Origin: Desulfovibrio sp.
Lineage (GTDB): Bacteria > Desulfobacterota > Desulfovibrionia > Desulfovibrionales > Desulfovibrionaceae
Reading direction: 5' to 3'
DNA: 10,591 nt
NCBI GenBank assembly: GCA_031282465.1
Contig: JAITDR010000100.1
Coordinates: 1-10,591, forward strand
Positions 1 to 6,166 of the stretch are shown here, one piece after another; position 1 is the first letter of the stretch; each line of letters begins with the position of its first letter. The notes beneath the pieces were generated by a model. The model was not told where the DNA came from. It saw nothing but the letters and a program-made list of their open reading frames with translations, and did no database searches. A program made the translations under genes and the position numbers.

Positions 1-131
1 CAGCCCGACGGCCCGATGAGCGCCGTAACGCGATTTTCGGGAAAGGACAGACTCACGCCGTACAGGGCTTGAGCCTGATGGTAGAAAAAATTCACATTCC
101 GCGTGTACAGCCTGTATACGTTCGCCGGCAT
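1..131 (-). CDS. pstB: Phosphate ABC transporter ATPase PstB (N-terminal part; runs off the left edge)
   Basis: This is the first 43 codons of the ATP-hydrolysing subunit of the Pst phosphate importer, a cytoplasmic protein that drives the PstC/PstA permeases. Reading from the ATG at 131 gives MPANVYRLYTRNVNFFYHQA, then an ALYGVSLSFP stretch, and ends in ALIGPSG plus the first two bases (TG) of the next codon. This fits the Walker A start GPSGCGKST, and RNVNFFYH...ALYGVSLSF is the typical PstB N-terminus. The Walker B, signature and switch motifs lie outside the window. The start is ten bases after the phoR stop, with an AAAGG about eight bases upstream, inside the phoR tail, so it is very likely co-transcribed with phoB-phoR. 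It sits on the opposite strand from pstS-pstC-pstA, which is a split arrangement. Identity is strong despite truncation because of the Walker A context and the neighbours. Confidence 0.92.
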   Translation of the reverse strand, partial: MPANVYRLYTRNVNFFYHQAQALYGVSLSFPENRVTALIGPSG

Positions 132-141
132 AAGCGCGCCT

Positions 142-1989
142 TTATGATGCCGCGGCGGGGGCGGCGGGCAAGGTGAAAAGCATGGCCGTTGCCGCGGCGC
201 CGTATGGGCTTTCGGCCCAAATGCGCCCCCCGTGGCGTTCGATGATGTGTTTGCAGACGGCAAGACCGATGCCGGAGGTGCCGCTGTTCCGTTCCTTGTT
301 CACTTGGTAAAATCGTTCGAAAATACGCGGCAACGCATTGGGGGGAATGCCCGGACCGTTGTCGGCCACGATGAAGCGCACCTCTTCCCCTTCCCGCCTG
401 GAAACGATACGTATCTCCCCGCCGGAGGGAGAGTAACGGCAGGCGTTTTCCAGCAGATTGCGGAAAACCTGCGCCAGAAGTGCCGCATCGGCGAAGACGG
501 TGCCGGCGTCCAGGGTGACCGCGAAAGTAATCCCCTTGGCATCGGCTTGTTCCCGGCAAAAGGAAAGGGCTTGCTCCAGCGCTGCCCCGGCTTCCGCCGG
601 CACAGGCCGCACGGCTTCCCGTTCGTTCTCAATCCGCGCCAGAGCCAGCATATCGCCGACAATCCTGCCCAGCGCCACCGCATGCTTGTGAATGATGCCC
701 GCGAAGTTTCGGTATTCCGGCTGCAAATCCTCCGAAGTCAGCAAGGTTTCGGCATACCCGGCGACGGCCGTGAGCGGGGTGCGCAACTCATGCGACACAT
801 TGGCGACAAAATCCCGGCGCGCTCGCTCCAACCGCATGATCTGCGTGGCGTCGTAGACCACAATTACCGCGCCGAGCGACGCGTTGCGCTCCACCGGCGC
901 CGTGAGATGCGCCACCAGGAAGCGCCCCGGGGGCAACTCAAAGTGTACGGCATCTTCGCCTTCCGGCGCGGGCGGCGCATCGCCTGACCCGAACGGAGGG
1001 CAGTGTCCTCCTCCGGCGCCGCCAAGCTTTTCCGCATAAGAGCCGGATGCGCCCTTGTCGTCGGCGAGCAGGCCGTCGACGCGGCGCTGCAGGGCGGGAA
1101 CCGGCAGACTCTCGATGAGCGGCTTGCCTTCCCCTTGGGCAACGGCCGGAAACAGGGCGGCCAGCGCCCTGTTCCAACTCCTGACCTTGCCCGTGGGGCC
1201 GAGCACCAGCACGCCTTCGTGCATGCTGTCCAGAACGCTTTCCAACTGGCGCTGCTGATCCCCCGTAGTCCGGACAAAATCCTCTATCAAGTCGGCCATG
1301 CGGTTGACCGCTTCGGCCAGCGGCAGGAATTCCCGACCGGGCACGTCGTGCAGGCGGCTGTGTGTCTTTCCCTGAGAGACGGATTCCACCGCTTCGGTCA
1401 TTTCCTCCATGCCCGCGCGTACCCGGCGCGTGATGAACACGGAGAGCAGCAGGCAAAAAGCAGCTACGCCGGCGACAAGGGCGGCCAGAAACGAAAATTC
1501 CCTGTCCGCGCCGCGCCGGATGTCGGCCAAGGGCATGGCGACCCGCAGAATTCCTCCGTCCCGGAGTGCGGTTGCGGCGTACACGGCCTCTATCCCGAGA
1601 CTGTTGCTGCGGCGCAGGGACAGACCGGTGCCTTTGCTGCGGGCCTCCACGACCTCAATACGATCGTCGTGGTTGTCCATTTCGGGCAATTTGTCCCTGC
1701 CTACGCGGGAATCATGCGTGACCCGGCCCGCGGCATCAATGAGCGTCAGTCGCAGGGACATTTCCCCCGCGGCATCGAAAAGTTCCTGTATGTGCGCGTC
1801 GCCCGGTCGGGATTCCAGAAAACTCCTGACCAGAGAGGCATAAGACATAGCTTGTTGCCCGGTGATATCCTGCCGCTCCTTGTAGAGAGCGTCGCGGTAA
1901 AACAGGGCGGGCAGGACCGCGGCGATCGCCGTCACCAGGGCAAAGCAGCGGAACAGGCGACCCTGAAGGGAGCCGGGGTAGGTAATCAC
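142..1989 (-). CDS. phoR: Phosphate-regulon sensor histidine kinase PhoR (long form with extracytoplasmic domain)
   Basis: This 615-residue membrane histidine kinase would phosphorylate the adjacent PhoB. Visible layout: first membrane segment about 12-31; extracytoplasmic region about 32-163; second membrane segment about 165-187; HAMP linker about 188-242; PAS domain from about 246 (QLESVLDSMHEGVLVL) to about 385. The HisKA box is FVANVSHELRTPLTAV with phospho-acceptor H400. In the ATPase domain, the N box is FRNLLENACRYSP (N511, N515), G1 is DNGPGIP (543-549), the F box is IFERFYQ, and G2 is GTSGIGLA (570-577). It is longer than the roughly 430-residue enterobacterial PhoR because it has a real extracytoplasmic domain, as in Bacillus PhoR. 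The PAS region carries a Gly/Pro-rich insertion (about 312-346). The start is a GTG whose bases overlap the phoB TGA stop (GTGA), implying translational coupling. The family is certain. The phosphate role is inferred from phoB, pstB and pstS next door. Confidence 0.94.
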   Translation of the reverse strand: MITYPGSLQGRLFRCFALVTAIAAVLPALFYRDALYKERQDITGQQAMSYASLVRSFLESRPGDAHIQELFDAAGEMSLRLTLIDAAGRVTHDSRVGRDKLPEMDNHDDRIEVVEARSKGTGLSLRRSNSLGIEAVYAATALRDGGILRVAMPLADIRRGADREFSFLAALVAGVAAFCLLLSVFITRRVRAGMEEMTEAVESVSQGKTHSRLHDVPGREFLPLAEAVNRMADLIEDFVRTTGDQQRQLESVLDSMHEGVLVLGPTGKVRSWNRALAALFPAVAQGEGKPLIESLPVPALQRRVDGLLADDKGASGSYAEKLGGAGGGHCPPFGSGDAPPAPEGEDAVHFELPPGRFLVAHLTAPVERNASLGAVIVVYDATQIMRLERARRDFVANVSHELRTPLTAVAGYAETLLTSEDLQPEYRNFAGIIHKHAVALGRIVGDMLALARIENEREAVRPVPAEAGAALEQALSFCREQADAKGITFAVTLDAGTVFADAALLAQVFRNLLENACRYSPSGGEIRIVSRREGEEVRFIVADNGPGIPPNALPRIFERFYQVNKERNSGTSGIGLAVCKHIIERHGGRIWAESPYGAAATAMLFTLPAAPAAAS

Positions 1990-2840
1990 AGCTTCGGATC
2001 CCCGGATGCTTCTCCGGATTCGACCGAGGAGACGTATCCTTCGCTGCCTCTCTCCGGCTGCTCAAAGGCAAGCCTGTCGGCGTCCCCGTATCCGGCCGGG
2101 GGACCATACTCCCCGTAGCCCTTTCCGGGCCGCTCCGAGCCGAGCCCGGCTTTGTCACCGTCTTCTCCGGCGCGGTAGCCTATGCCGCGCACCGTTTCGA
2201 TGCGCTCCGCAGAGTCCCCGAGCTTGCTTCTGAGTCTGCGGATATGTGTGTCGACGGTCCGGGCATAACCTTCAAAGCTGAAGCCCCAGACGGCATCCAA
2301 AAGTTGCGCCCGGCTGCGCACTTTGCCCTTGTTGCGCAGCAAATCCTCCAGAAGTCGGAATTCCGTGACTGTAAGCCCGACGGGCACGCCGGCGACCCAC
2401 ACGGCATGGTCGGCCGCGTCCAGCCGGATATCGCCGCAACACAAGGGAACGGTTTCGCCGGGGACCGCGCGCCGCCGCAATACGGATCGGATGCGCAAAA
2501 TTACTTCCCGTACGCTGAAAGGCTTGGTCACATAGTCGGCTGCGCCCAGTTCCAGGCCCACAATGCGGTCCACTTCCTCGCCCTTGGCTGTAATCATGAT
2601 GATGGGAACAGCCGCCGTCGCCGGGTCGTGTTGCAAACTCCTGCTGACGCTGAGGCCGTCGAGGACGGGCAGCATAAGGTCCAGCAGGATGAGGTCGGGC
2701 TTTTTTTCTTTCGCCAGTTCCAGAGCGCGCCTGCCGTCTCCCGCCTCCAGCACGCTGAAGCCTTCGCGCTTGAGGTTGAAGGCCAGAACCTCGCGGATGT
2801 CCTTTTCATCTTCCACTATCAGTATGCTTTGCGTTGTCAT
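1986..2840 (-). CDS. phoB: Phosphate-regulon response regulator PhoB (OmpR/PhoB family) with a long C-terminal tail
   Basis: This is a 284-residue cytoplasmic DNA-binding response regulator, presumed to activate pst genes when phosphorylated by PhoR. Receiver domain 4-122: acidic pocket E10-D11, phospho-acceptor D54 in LILLDLMLPVLDG, T84 in IMITAKG and K106 in YVTKPF. The winged-helix DNA-binding domain spans about 130-223, including GLTVTEFRLLEDLL, RAQLLDAVWG, RTVDTHIRRLRSKLG and the family-typical end ETVRGIGYR (215-223). Family members usually stop within a few residues of that motif. Here about 60 more residues follow, rich in Gly, Glu, Ser and Tyr. The start is the ATG giving MTTQSILIVEDEKD, because it matches the family N-terminus and has GGGGAAG just upstream. 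The reading frame stays open to 3104, but that part runs antisense to the pstS leader and has no domain. First gene of the phoB-phoR-pstB arm. The phosphate role comes from context, as the OmpR family is broad. Confidence 0.93.
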   Translation of the reverse strand: MTTQSILIVEDEKDIREVLAFNLKREGFSVLEAGDGRRALELAKEKKPDLILLDLMLPVLDGLSVSRSLQHDPATAAVPIIMITAKGEEVDRIVGLELGAADYVTKPFSVREVILRIRSVLRRRAVPGETVPLCCGDIRLDAADHAVWVAGVPVGLTVTEFRLLEDLLRNKGKVRSRAQLLDAVWGFSFEGYARTVDTHIRRLRSKLGDSAERIETVRGIGYRAGEDGDKAGLGSERPGKGYGEYGPPAGYGDADRLAFEQPERGSEGYVSSVESGEASGDPKL

Positions 2841-2965
2841 CGTCTTCCCCGAAAGGGTCTTTGCGCCGAACGGCATTCCCGGCAGACGGGCCGGTCGATG
2901 CCGGAAAAAAGCGACGTGCCCGGTAACGTTATGCGCCGTCTCCGCGGCAATTTCGATACGGCAAT

Positions 2966-2983
2966 GTTGCGATTGTGTGACAA
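2966..2983 (-). promoter_or_regulatory. Weak candidate Pho box upstream of phoB
   Basis: On the minus strand this reads TTGTCAC ACAA TCGCAAC. The first half-site is a close match to the PhoB half-site (T/C)TGTCAC. The second, at the expected 11-bp step, keeps only four of seven positions. A TATCGA that could act as a -10 element follows seven bases downstream (2953-2958), shorter than the spacing of about ten in classic Pho promoters. It lies about 125 bases from the phoB start and about 135 from the pstS start, so it could serve either arm. It is a by-eye match, and chance is a real possibility. Confidence 0.25.
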
Positions 2984-3102
2984 AACCGTCGCGGAGAACA
3001 CATCTCTCCGCCATACAACCGTAACATACGGCCGCAAAGCTGCCCACACCGGCAGCGTAAACGGCAAAGGCCCGTTCAGCAAGCGCCGCCGCAACAAAAA
3101 AC

Positions 3103-3108
3103 AAGGAG
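3103..3108 (+). promoter_or_regulatory. Ribosome binding site of pstS
   Basis: AAGGAG lies nine bases before the ATG at 3118. It fixes the pstS start, which also gives a proper signal peptide. Confidence 0.8.
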
Positions 3109-3117
3109 TTTTACCGT

Positions 3118-3957
3118 ATGAAACGCACCTTTTTTATCACTCTGACCGCATTCTGCTTCGCAGCGGCGATTTTTTCCGCGCCTGCCGCGGCAGCCGCGGC
3201 TGCGGAAGAAATCATCATTACCGGCTCAACCACTGTGCTGCCCGTAATGCAGAAGGCCGGTGAAGCCTTCATGGCCGCCAATCCCGACATTTCGCTTTCC
3301 ATTTCCGGCGGCGGGTCGGGAAACGGCATCAAAGCCCTGAATGAAGGATTGTGTCGAGTTGCCATGTCGTCCAGGGACATCAAAGAATCGGAGCGCAAGG
3401 AAGGCGCAGGCAAGGGCGTGAACGCTGTGCGCACCGCCGTCGCCGTGGACGCTCTGGTACCGGTGGTCCATCCGGACAATCCCGTGAAAAACCTGTCCGT
3501 TGAGCAGCTTCGCGGCATTTATGCGGGCAGGATCACCAAATGGACCGAGGTGGGAGGCAAGGACGAGAATATAGTGATGATTTCCCGCGACTCTTCGTCC
3601 GGCACCTTTGAAACCTGGCAGGAACTCATCATGGCCCCGGACAAGACGGCTCCTTCGGCTCTTTCTCAAGCGTCCAACGGCGCCGTCGTCCAGGCGGTGG
3701 CAGGCAACAGGCGGGCCATAGGCTATATCGGCTTCGGTTACCTCAATACTTCCATAAAAAAGATCAATGTGAACGGCATTGAAGCCACCGCAGAAAGCGC
3801 GCTTTCCCGCAAATGGCCCATAGCCCGCGAACTGTATATCTTTACCGACGGAGCGCCTGCCGGCGCCGTGAAAAAACTGACGGACTACCTGCTGGATCCG
3901 CAGAAAGGGCAGAAAGCCGTTGCGGAAACCGGCTATATTCCCCTGTCCGGCAAATAG
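3118..3957 (+). CDS. pstS: Periplasmic phosphate-binding protein PstS
   Basis: This 279-residue secreted protein captures phosphate in the periplasm and hands it to PstC/PstA. The N-terminus MKRTFFITLTAFCFAAAIFS followed by an Ala-rich run is a Sec signal peptide, with likely cleavage near A29 just before EEIIITGSTTV. There is no lipobox cysteine, so it should be soluble in the periplasm. Phosphate-binding loops typical of PstS are present: GSTTVLP (36-42), SGGGSGNGIKAL (63-74), AMSSRDI (82-88) and SRDSSSGTFETW (156-167). The C-terminus GYIPLSGK also fits. At 279 residues it belongs to the shorter PstS class rather than the roughly 346-residue E. coli type. It opens the pstS-pstC-pstA arm. 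A 143-bp gap with GC-rich hairpins separates it from pstC, which fits a need for more binding protein than permease. Confidence 0.95.
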   Translation: MKRTFFITLTAFCFAAAIFSAPAAAAAAAEEIIITGSTTVLPVMQKAGEAFMAANPDISLSISGGGSGNGIKALNEGLCRVAMSSRDIKESERKEGAGKGVNAVRTAVAVDALVPVVHPDNPVKNLSVEQLRGIYAGRITKWTEVGGKDENIVMISRDSSSGTFETWQELIMAPDKTAPSALSQASNGAVVQAVAGNRRAIGYIGFGYLNTSIKKINVNGIEATAESALSRKWPIARELYIFTDGAPAGAVKKLTDYLLDPQKGQKAVAETGYIPLSGK

Positions 3958-3983
3958 GGTGTCTCAACTTTGAAAATATACAA

Positions 3984-4066
3984 CCCCGATGAGGGGGTCC
4001 GGGGGAAATCATTTCCCCCGGCAGGGTTCGGGACGGAGTCCCGGCGGGGTCCGGGGCAGCTCCCCG
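3984..4066. repeat. Cluster of GC-rich hairpins between pstS and pstC (REP-like)
   Basis: Four short inverted repeats follow one another in 83 bases: CCCC/GGGG (3984-3987 with 3993-3996), GGGGGAAA/TTTCCCCC with a 3-base loop (4001-4008 with 4012-4019), CGGGAC/GTCCCG with a 3-base loop (4029-4034 with 4038-4043) and CGGGG/CCCCG (4052-4056 with 4062-4066). The 11-mer GGGGTCCGGGG occurs twice (3994-4004 and 4046-4056). No T-tract follows, so it does not look like a simple terminator. It resembles dispersed intergenic palindromes seen in many GC-rich genomes. Between a binding-protein gene and its permease gene, such a block could stabilise the pstS mRNA 3' end or damp pstC-pstA expression. The structure is seen directly; the role is inferred. 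Confidence 0.75.
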
Positions 4067-4087
4067 CTCAATCACCTGCAACCGCTG

Positions 4088-4093
4088 AAGGAG
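4088..4093 (+). promoter_or_regulatory. Ribosome binding site of pstC
   Basis: AAGGAG lies seven bases before the ATG at 4101 and supports that start, just beyond the hairpin cluster. Confidence 0.75.
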
Positions 4094-4100
4094 TTTTCGG

Positions 4101-4985
4101 ATGCCTGTTGCCTCACTGCGCAGGGAAACGACCGTTCGCCGCATACTGGCAGTAGTTGCCGGCTGTTCCCTGTTGTTTCTCGGCATGATCATGCTTTTTC
4201 TGTTCATTGAGGGTCTACCTCTTTTCAGCACGGTGTCCGTGTCGGACTTCCTCCTGAGCATGAACTGGTACCCGACGGCGGAACCGCCGGAGTTCGGCAT
4301 TTTCCCGATGCTCGTCGCCTCCTGTGCCGTGACCCTCACAGCTTCCGCCTTTGCCGTCCCCCTGGGCGTTATGACGGCGGTCTGGCTGACGGAAGTCGCC
4401 CGTCCCGGCGTGCGGCGAGTCTGTAAACCCCTGATTGAGATGACGGCCGCTTTGCCTTCGGTAGTTATCGGCTTTTTCGGCATGGTCGTTGCGGCGCCTT
4501 TGCTTCAGGATATTCTTGATCTCGATTCAGGTTTGAATCTTTTTACCGCGTCTCTGATGCTGGCTTTCATGAGCGTGCCCACCATCTGCTCCGTCGCCGA
4601 AGACGCCCTGTTCGCCGTGCCGGCTTCTCTGCGCGCGGCCTCTCTGGCTCTCGGCGCGACCCGCCGGGAAACCACCGTCAGGGTGGTGATTCCCGCGGCG
4701 TTTTCCGGCATCGGTACCGCCTGCATGCTGGGTATGTCGCGCAGCATCGGGGAAACCATGGTTGTTCTCATGACGGCGGGCGGGGCGGGGATACTGCCCC
4801 GTTCGCTGTTCGACCCGGTGCGGCCCATACCCTCGGTGATAGCCGCGGAAACGGCGGAAGCTTCTTTCCGAGGTGAACATTACCGAGCTTTGTTCGCCGT
4901 CGGCATAGTGCTGTTCCTGTTTACGCTGGCTTTCAACATCGCGGCTCGGCATATTTCGGAAAAGAACAGCGGAGGTAAGCGATGA
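4101..4985 (+). CDS. pstC: Phosphate ABC transporter permease PstC
   Basis: This 294-residue inner-membrane permease pairs with PstA to form the phosphate channel. Hydrophobic segments are at about 15-37, 66-97, 118-134, 146-165, 205-225 and 262-281, the six expected of PstC. The cytoplasmic coupling (EAA) loop that contacts PstB is clear at 167-200: EDALFAVPASLRAASLALGA followed by TRRETTVRVVIPAAF. Other family features are IEMTAALPSVVIGFFG (112-127) and SRSIGETMVVLMTAGG (213-228). It is slightly shorter than E. coli PstC (319), mainly at the ends. Its TGA stop overlaps the pstA start by four bases (ATGA), so the two permeases are translationally coupled. PstC and PstA are similar to each other. 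I call this one PstC from gene order and from the ETMVVLMTAGG motif. Confidence 0.95.
   Translation: MPVASLRRETTVRRILAVVAGCSLLFLGMIMLFLFIEGLPLFSTVSVSDFLLSMNWYPTAEPPEFGIFPMLVASCAVTLTASAFAVPLGVMTAVWLTEVARPGVRRVCKPLIEMTAALPSVVIGFFGMVVAAPLLQDILDLDSGLNLFTASLMLAFMSVPTICSVAEDALFAVPASLRAASLALGATRRETTVRVVIPAAFSGIGTACMLGMSRSIGETMVVLMTAGGAGILPRSLFDPVRPIPSVIAAETAEASFRGEHYRALFAVGIVLFLFTLAFNIAARHISEKNSGGKR
4971..4975 (+). promoter_or_regulatory. Ribosome binding site of pstA (upstream start)
   Basis: GGAGG, six bases before the ATG at 4982, sits inside the last codons of pstC. It is the main reason to prefer the long PstA form over the internal ATG at 5144. Confidence 0.75.
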
Positions 4986-6010
4986 ACGCGTCATCGTTTC
5001 CCTGTTTCCCGGCAACACCGCACCAGGACGGTGTTGCGTCGGCGGCCGCGGCAGGAACGCAGCCCGGCCCTGTCCCACAAGATATCACGTATTTCGACGC
5101 GACATCCCTTCGCGAGACGGAAGTCGGCACCGGAGCATACCTGATGCCGGACCGCATGCGAATCCGCCGCATCCGTGAATACCTGCTGTTCACCCTGCTG
5201 CGGCTTGCTGCGTTTATCAATATTTTCGCCCTGTTCGGCGTATGCGCCTTTCTTGTATGGAACGGTCTGTCCGCGCTGTCCTGGGATTTTCTCACCGAAG
5301 CGCCCCGCAACTCCATGACCGAAGGCGGCATCTTCCCCTGCATTGTGGGTACGACCCTGCTCGGATTGGGTTCTTTGGGCGTTTCCCTGCCTCTGGGAGT
5401 GGCCTCGGCGGTCTATCTGCACGAGTATGCGGGGGCCTCCCGCTTTGCCCGCTCCATCCGCCTGGGCGTGAACAATCTGGCCGGAGTGCCTTCCATTGTC
5501 TTCGGTCTGTTCGGCATGAGCTTTTTTGTCATAGCCTGCGGTTTCGGCATATCGTTGCTTTCCGGCCTGCTGACCTTGGCCGTGCTGACTCTGCCCGTCA
5601 TCATCGGCACGACGGAAGAAGCCCTGCGTCAGGTACCCGTGGCCATGCGCGAAGCATCCCTTGCCTTGGGCGCGACGCAAAGCCGGACCATCGTGCGCGT
5701 GGTGCTGCCTGCCGCCCTGCCGGGCATATTGACCGGGGGCATTCTCGGACTGGCAAGGGCGGCAGGGGAAACTGCGGCCATTATGTTTACGGGGGCGGTC
5801 TTTTTCAGCCGCAAGGAGGTGGATTCCCTTTTCAGTCCGGTCATGGCACTGTCCAACCATATTTATGTGCTGGCCACCTCGGGTACGGACATCGACAAAA
5901 CCCGCCCCCTGCAGTACGGCACGGCCTTGGTGCTGGTACTGCTCGTCCTGGGCATGAACCTTGCCGCCGTCATCCTGAGGGACCGGCTGCAACAGGTCCG
6001 GAGACGCTGA
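4982..6010 (+). CDS. pstA: Phosphate ABC transporter permease PstA
   Basis: This 342-residue inner-membrane permease is the partner of PstC. Its transmembrane core starts at about residue 66 (YLLFTLLRLAAFINIFALFG). Segments follow at about 118-148, 168-185, 188-208, 244-275 and 315-333. The coupling loop is EEALRQVPVAMREASLALGA then TQSRTIVRVVLPAALPG (about 211-248). ARAAGETAAIMFTGAVFF (258-275) is typical of PstA. Residues 1-54 form an Ala/Pro-rich, non-membrane stretch not usual in the family (most are about 280-300 residues). An internal ATG at 5144 (MPDRMRIRRIREYLL) with GGAG eight bases upstream would give a normal 288-residue protein. I keep 4982 because of the ATGA overlap with pstC and the strong GGAGG. 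It is the last gene of the pstS-C-A arm, since pstB is on the other strand. Confidence 0.94.
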   Translation: MNASSFPCFPATPHQDGVASAAAAGTQPGPVPQDITYFDATSLRETEVGTGAYLMPDRMRIRRIREYLLFTLLRLAAFINIFALFGVCAFLVWNGLSALSWDFLTEAPRNSMTEGGIFPCIVGTTLLGLGSLGVSLPLGVASAVYLHEYAGASRFARSIRLGVNNLAGVPSIVFGLFGMSFFVIACGFGISLLSGLLTLAVLTLPVIIGTTEEALRQVPVAMREASLALGATQSRTIVRVVLPAALPGILTGGILGLARAAGETAAIMFTGAVFFSRKEVDSLFSPVMALSNHIYVLATSGTDIDKTRPLQYGTALVLVLLVLGMNLAAVILRDRLQQVRRR

Positions 6011-6033
6011 AGGAGCCCTTCGGCAGGAATGTA

Positions 6034-6045
6034 TCCGCATGCGGA
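6034..6045. repeat. Perfect 12-bp palindrome downstream of pstA
   Basis: TCCGCATGCGGA is a perfect inverted repeat starting 23 bases after the pstA stop. It has no loop and no following T-run, so it is a poor terminator. It could be a protein-binding site or chance. It lies in the 156-bp gap between pstA and dapA. Confidence 0.3.
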
Positions 6046-6088
6046 CGGTAACCTCTTGCCTTTCCTCCGGCGTATTGCATTTTTGCAG

Positions 6089-6117
6089 TTGACGCGTGCG
6101 CCCGCTCGTGCTTGTAT
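6089..6117 (+). promoter_or_regulatory. Candidate sigma-70 promoter of dapA
   Basis: TTGACG (6089-6094) matches the -35 consensus at five of six positions. It is followed after exactly 17 bases by TTGTAT (6112-6117), a modest -10 with three of six matches. It lies about 50 bases before the dapA start, a sensible leader length, and implies that dapA is transcribed apart from the pst genes. I saw no lysine riboswitch features in the short leader. Confidence 0.4.
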
Positions 6118-6155
6118 CGACTTTGCGCGGCGTGACGAGCCGCGAACCTGAAGTC

Positions 6156-6160
6156 GGAGG
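6156..6160 (+). promoter_or_regulatory. Ribosome binding site of dapA
   Basis: GGAGG lies six bases before the ATG at 6167 and confirms that start. Confidence 0.8.
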
Positions 6161-6166
6161 AAAACC

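Larger units (their letters stand above)
2841..3117. promoter_or_regulatory. Divergent control region between phoB and pstS
   Basis: This 277-bp gap separates the divergently read phoB and pstS genes and must hold the promoters of both arms. It is visibly richer in A/T than the flanking genes between about 2900 and 3110. I see no convincing small ORF or stable hairpin in it. A PhoB-type operator would be expected here on the basis of the Pho regulon. The best candidate is listed separately at 2966-2983. No clear sigma-70 promoter stands out for pstS. Confidence 0.55.

Noticed and set aside
1003..2118. A 371-codon plus-strand open frame opposite phoR and phoB
   Set aside because: It is a shadow of the real minus-strand genes, which have complete catalytic motifs. 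Its own translation shows no recognisable fold.
2841..3104. In-frame upstream extension of phoB that would add 88 residues
   Set aside because: The extension has no PhoB-like sequence, lies across the intergenic region up to the pstS ribosome binding site, and the ATG at 2840 matches the family N-terminus exactly.
6011..6166. A lysine riboswitch or attenuator in front of dapA
   Set aside because: The leader after the candidate promoter is only about 40-50 bases, too short for a lysine riboswitch, and shows no leader peptide or terminator.
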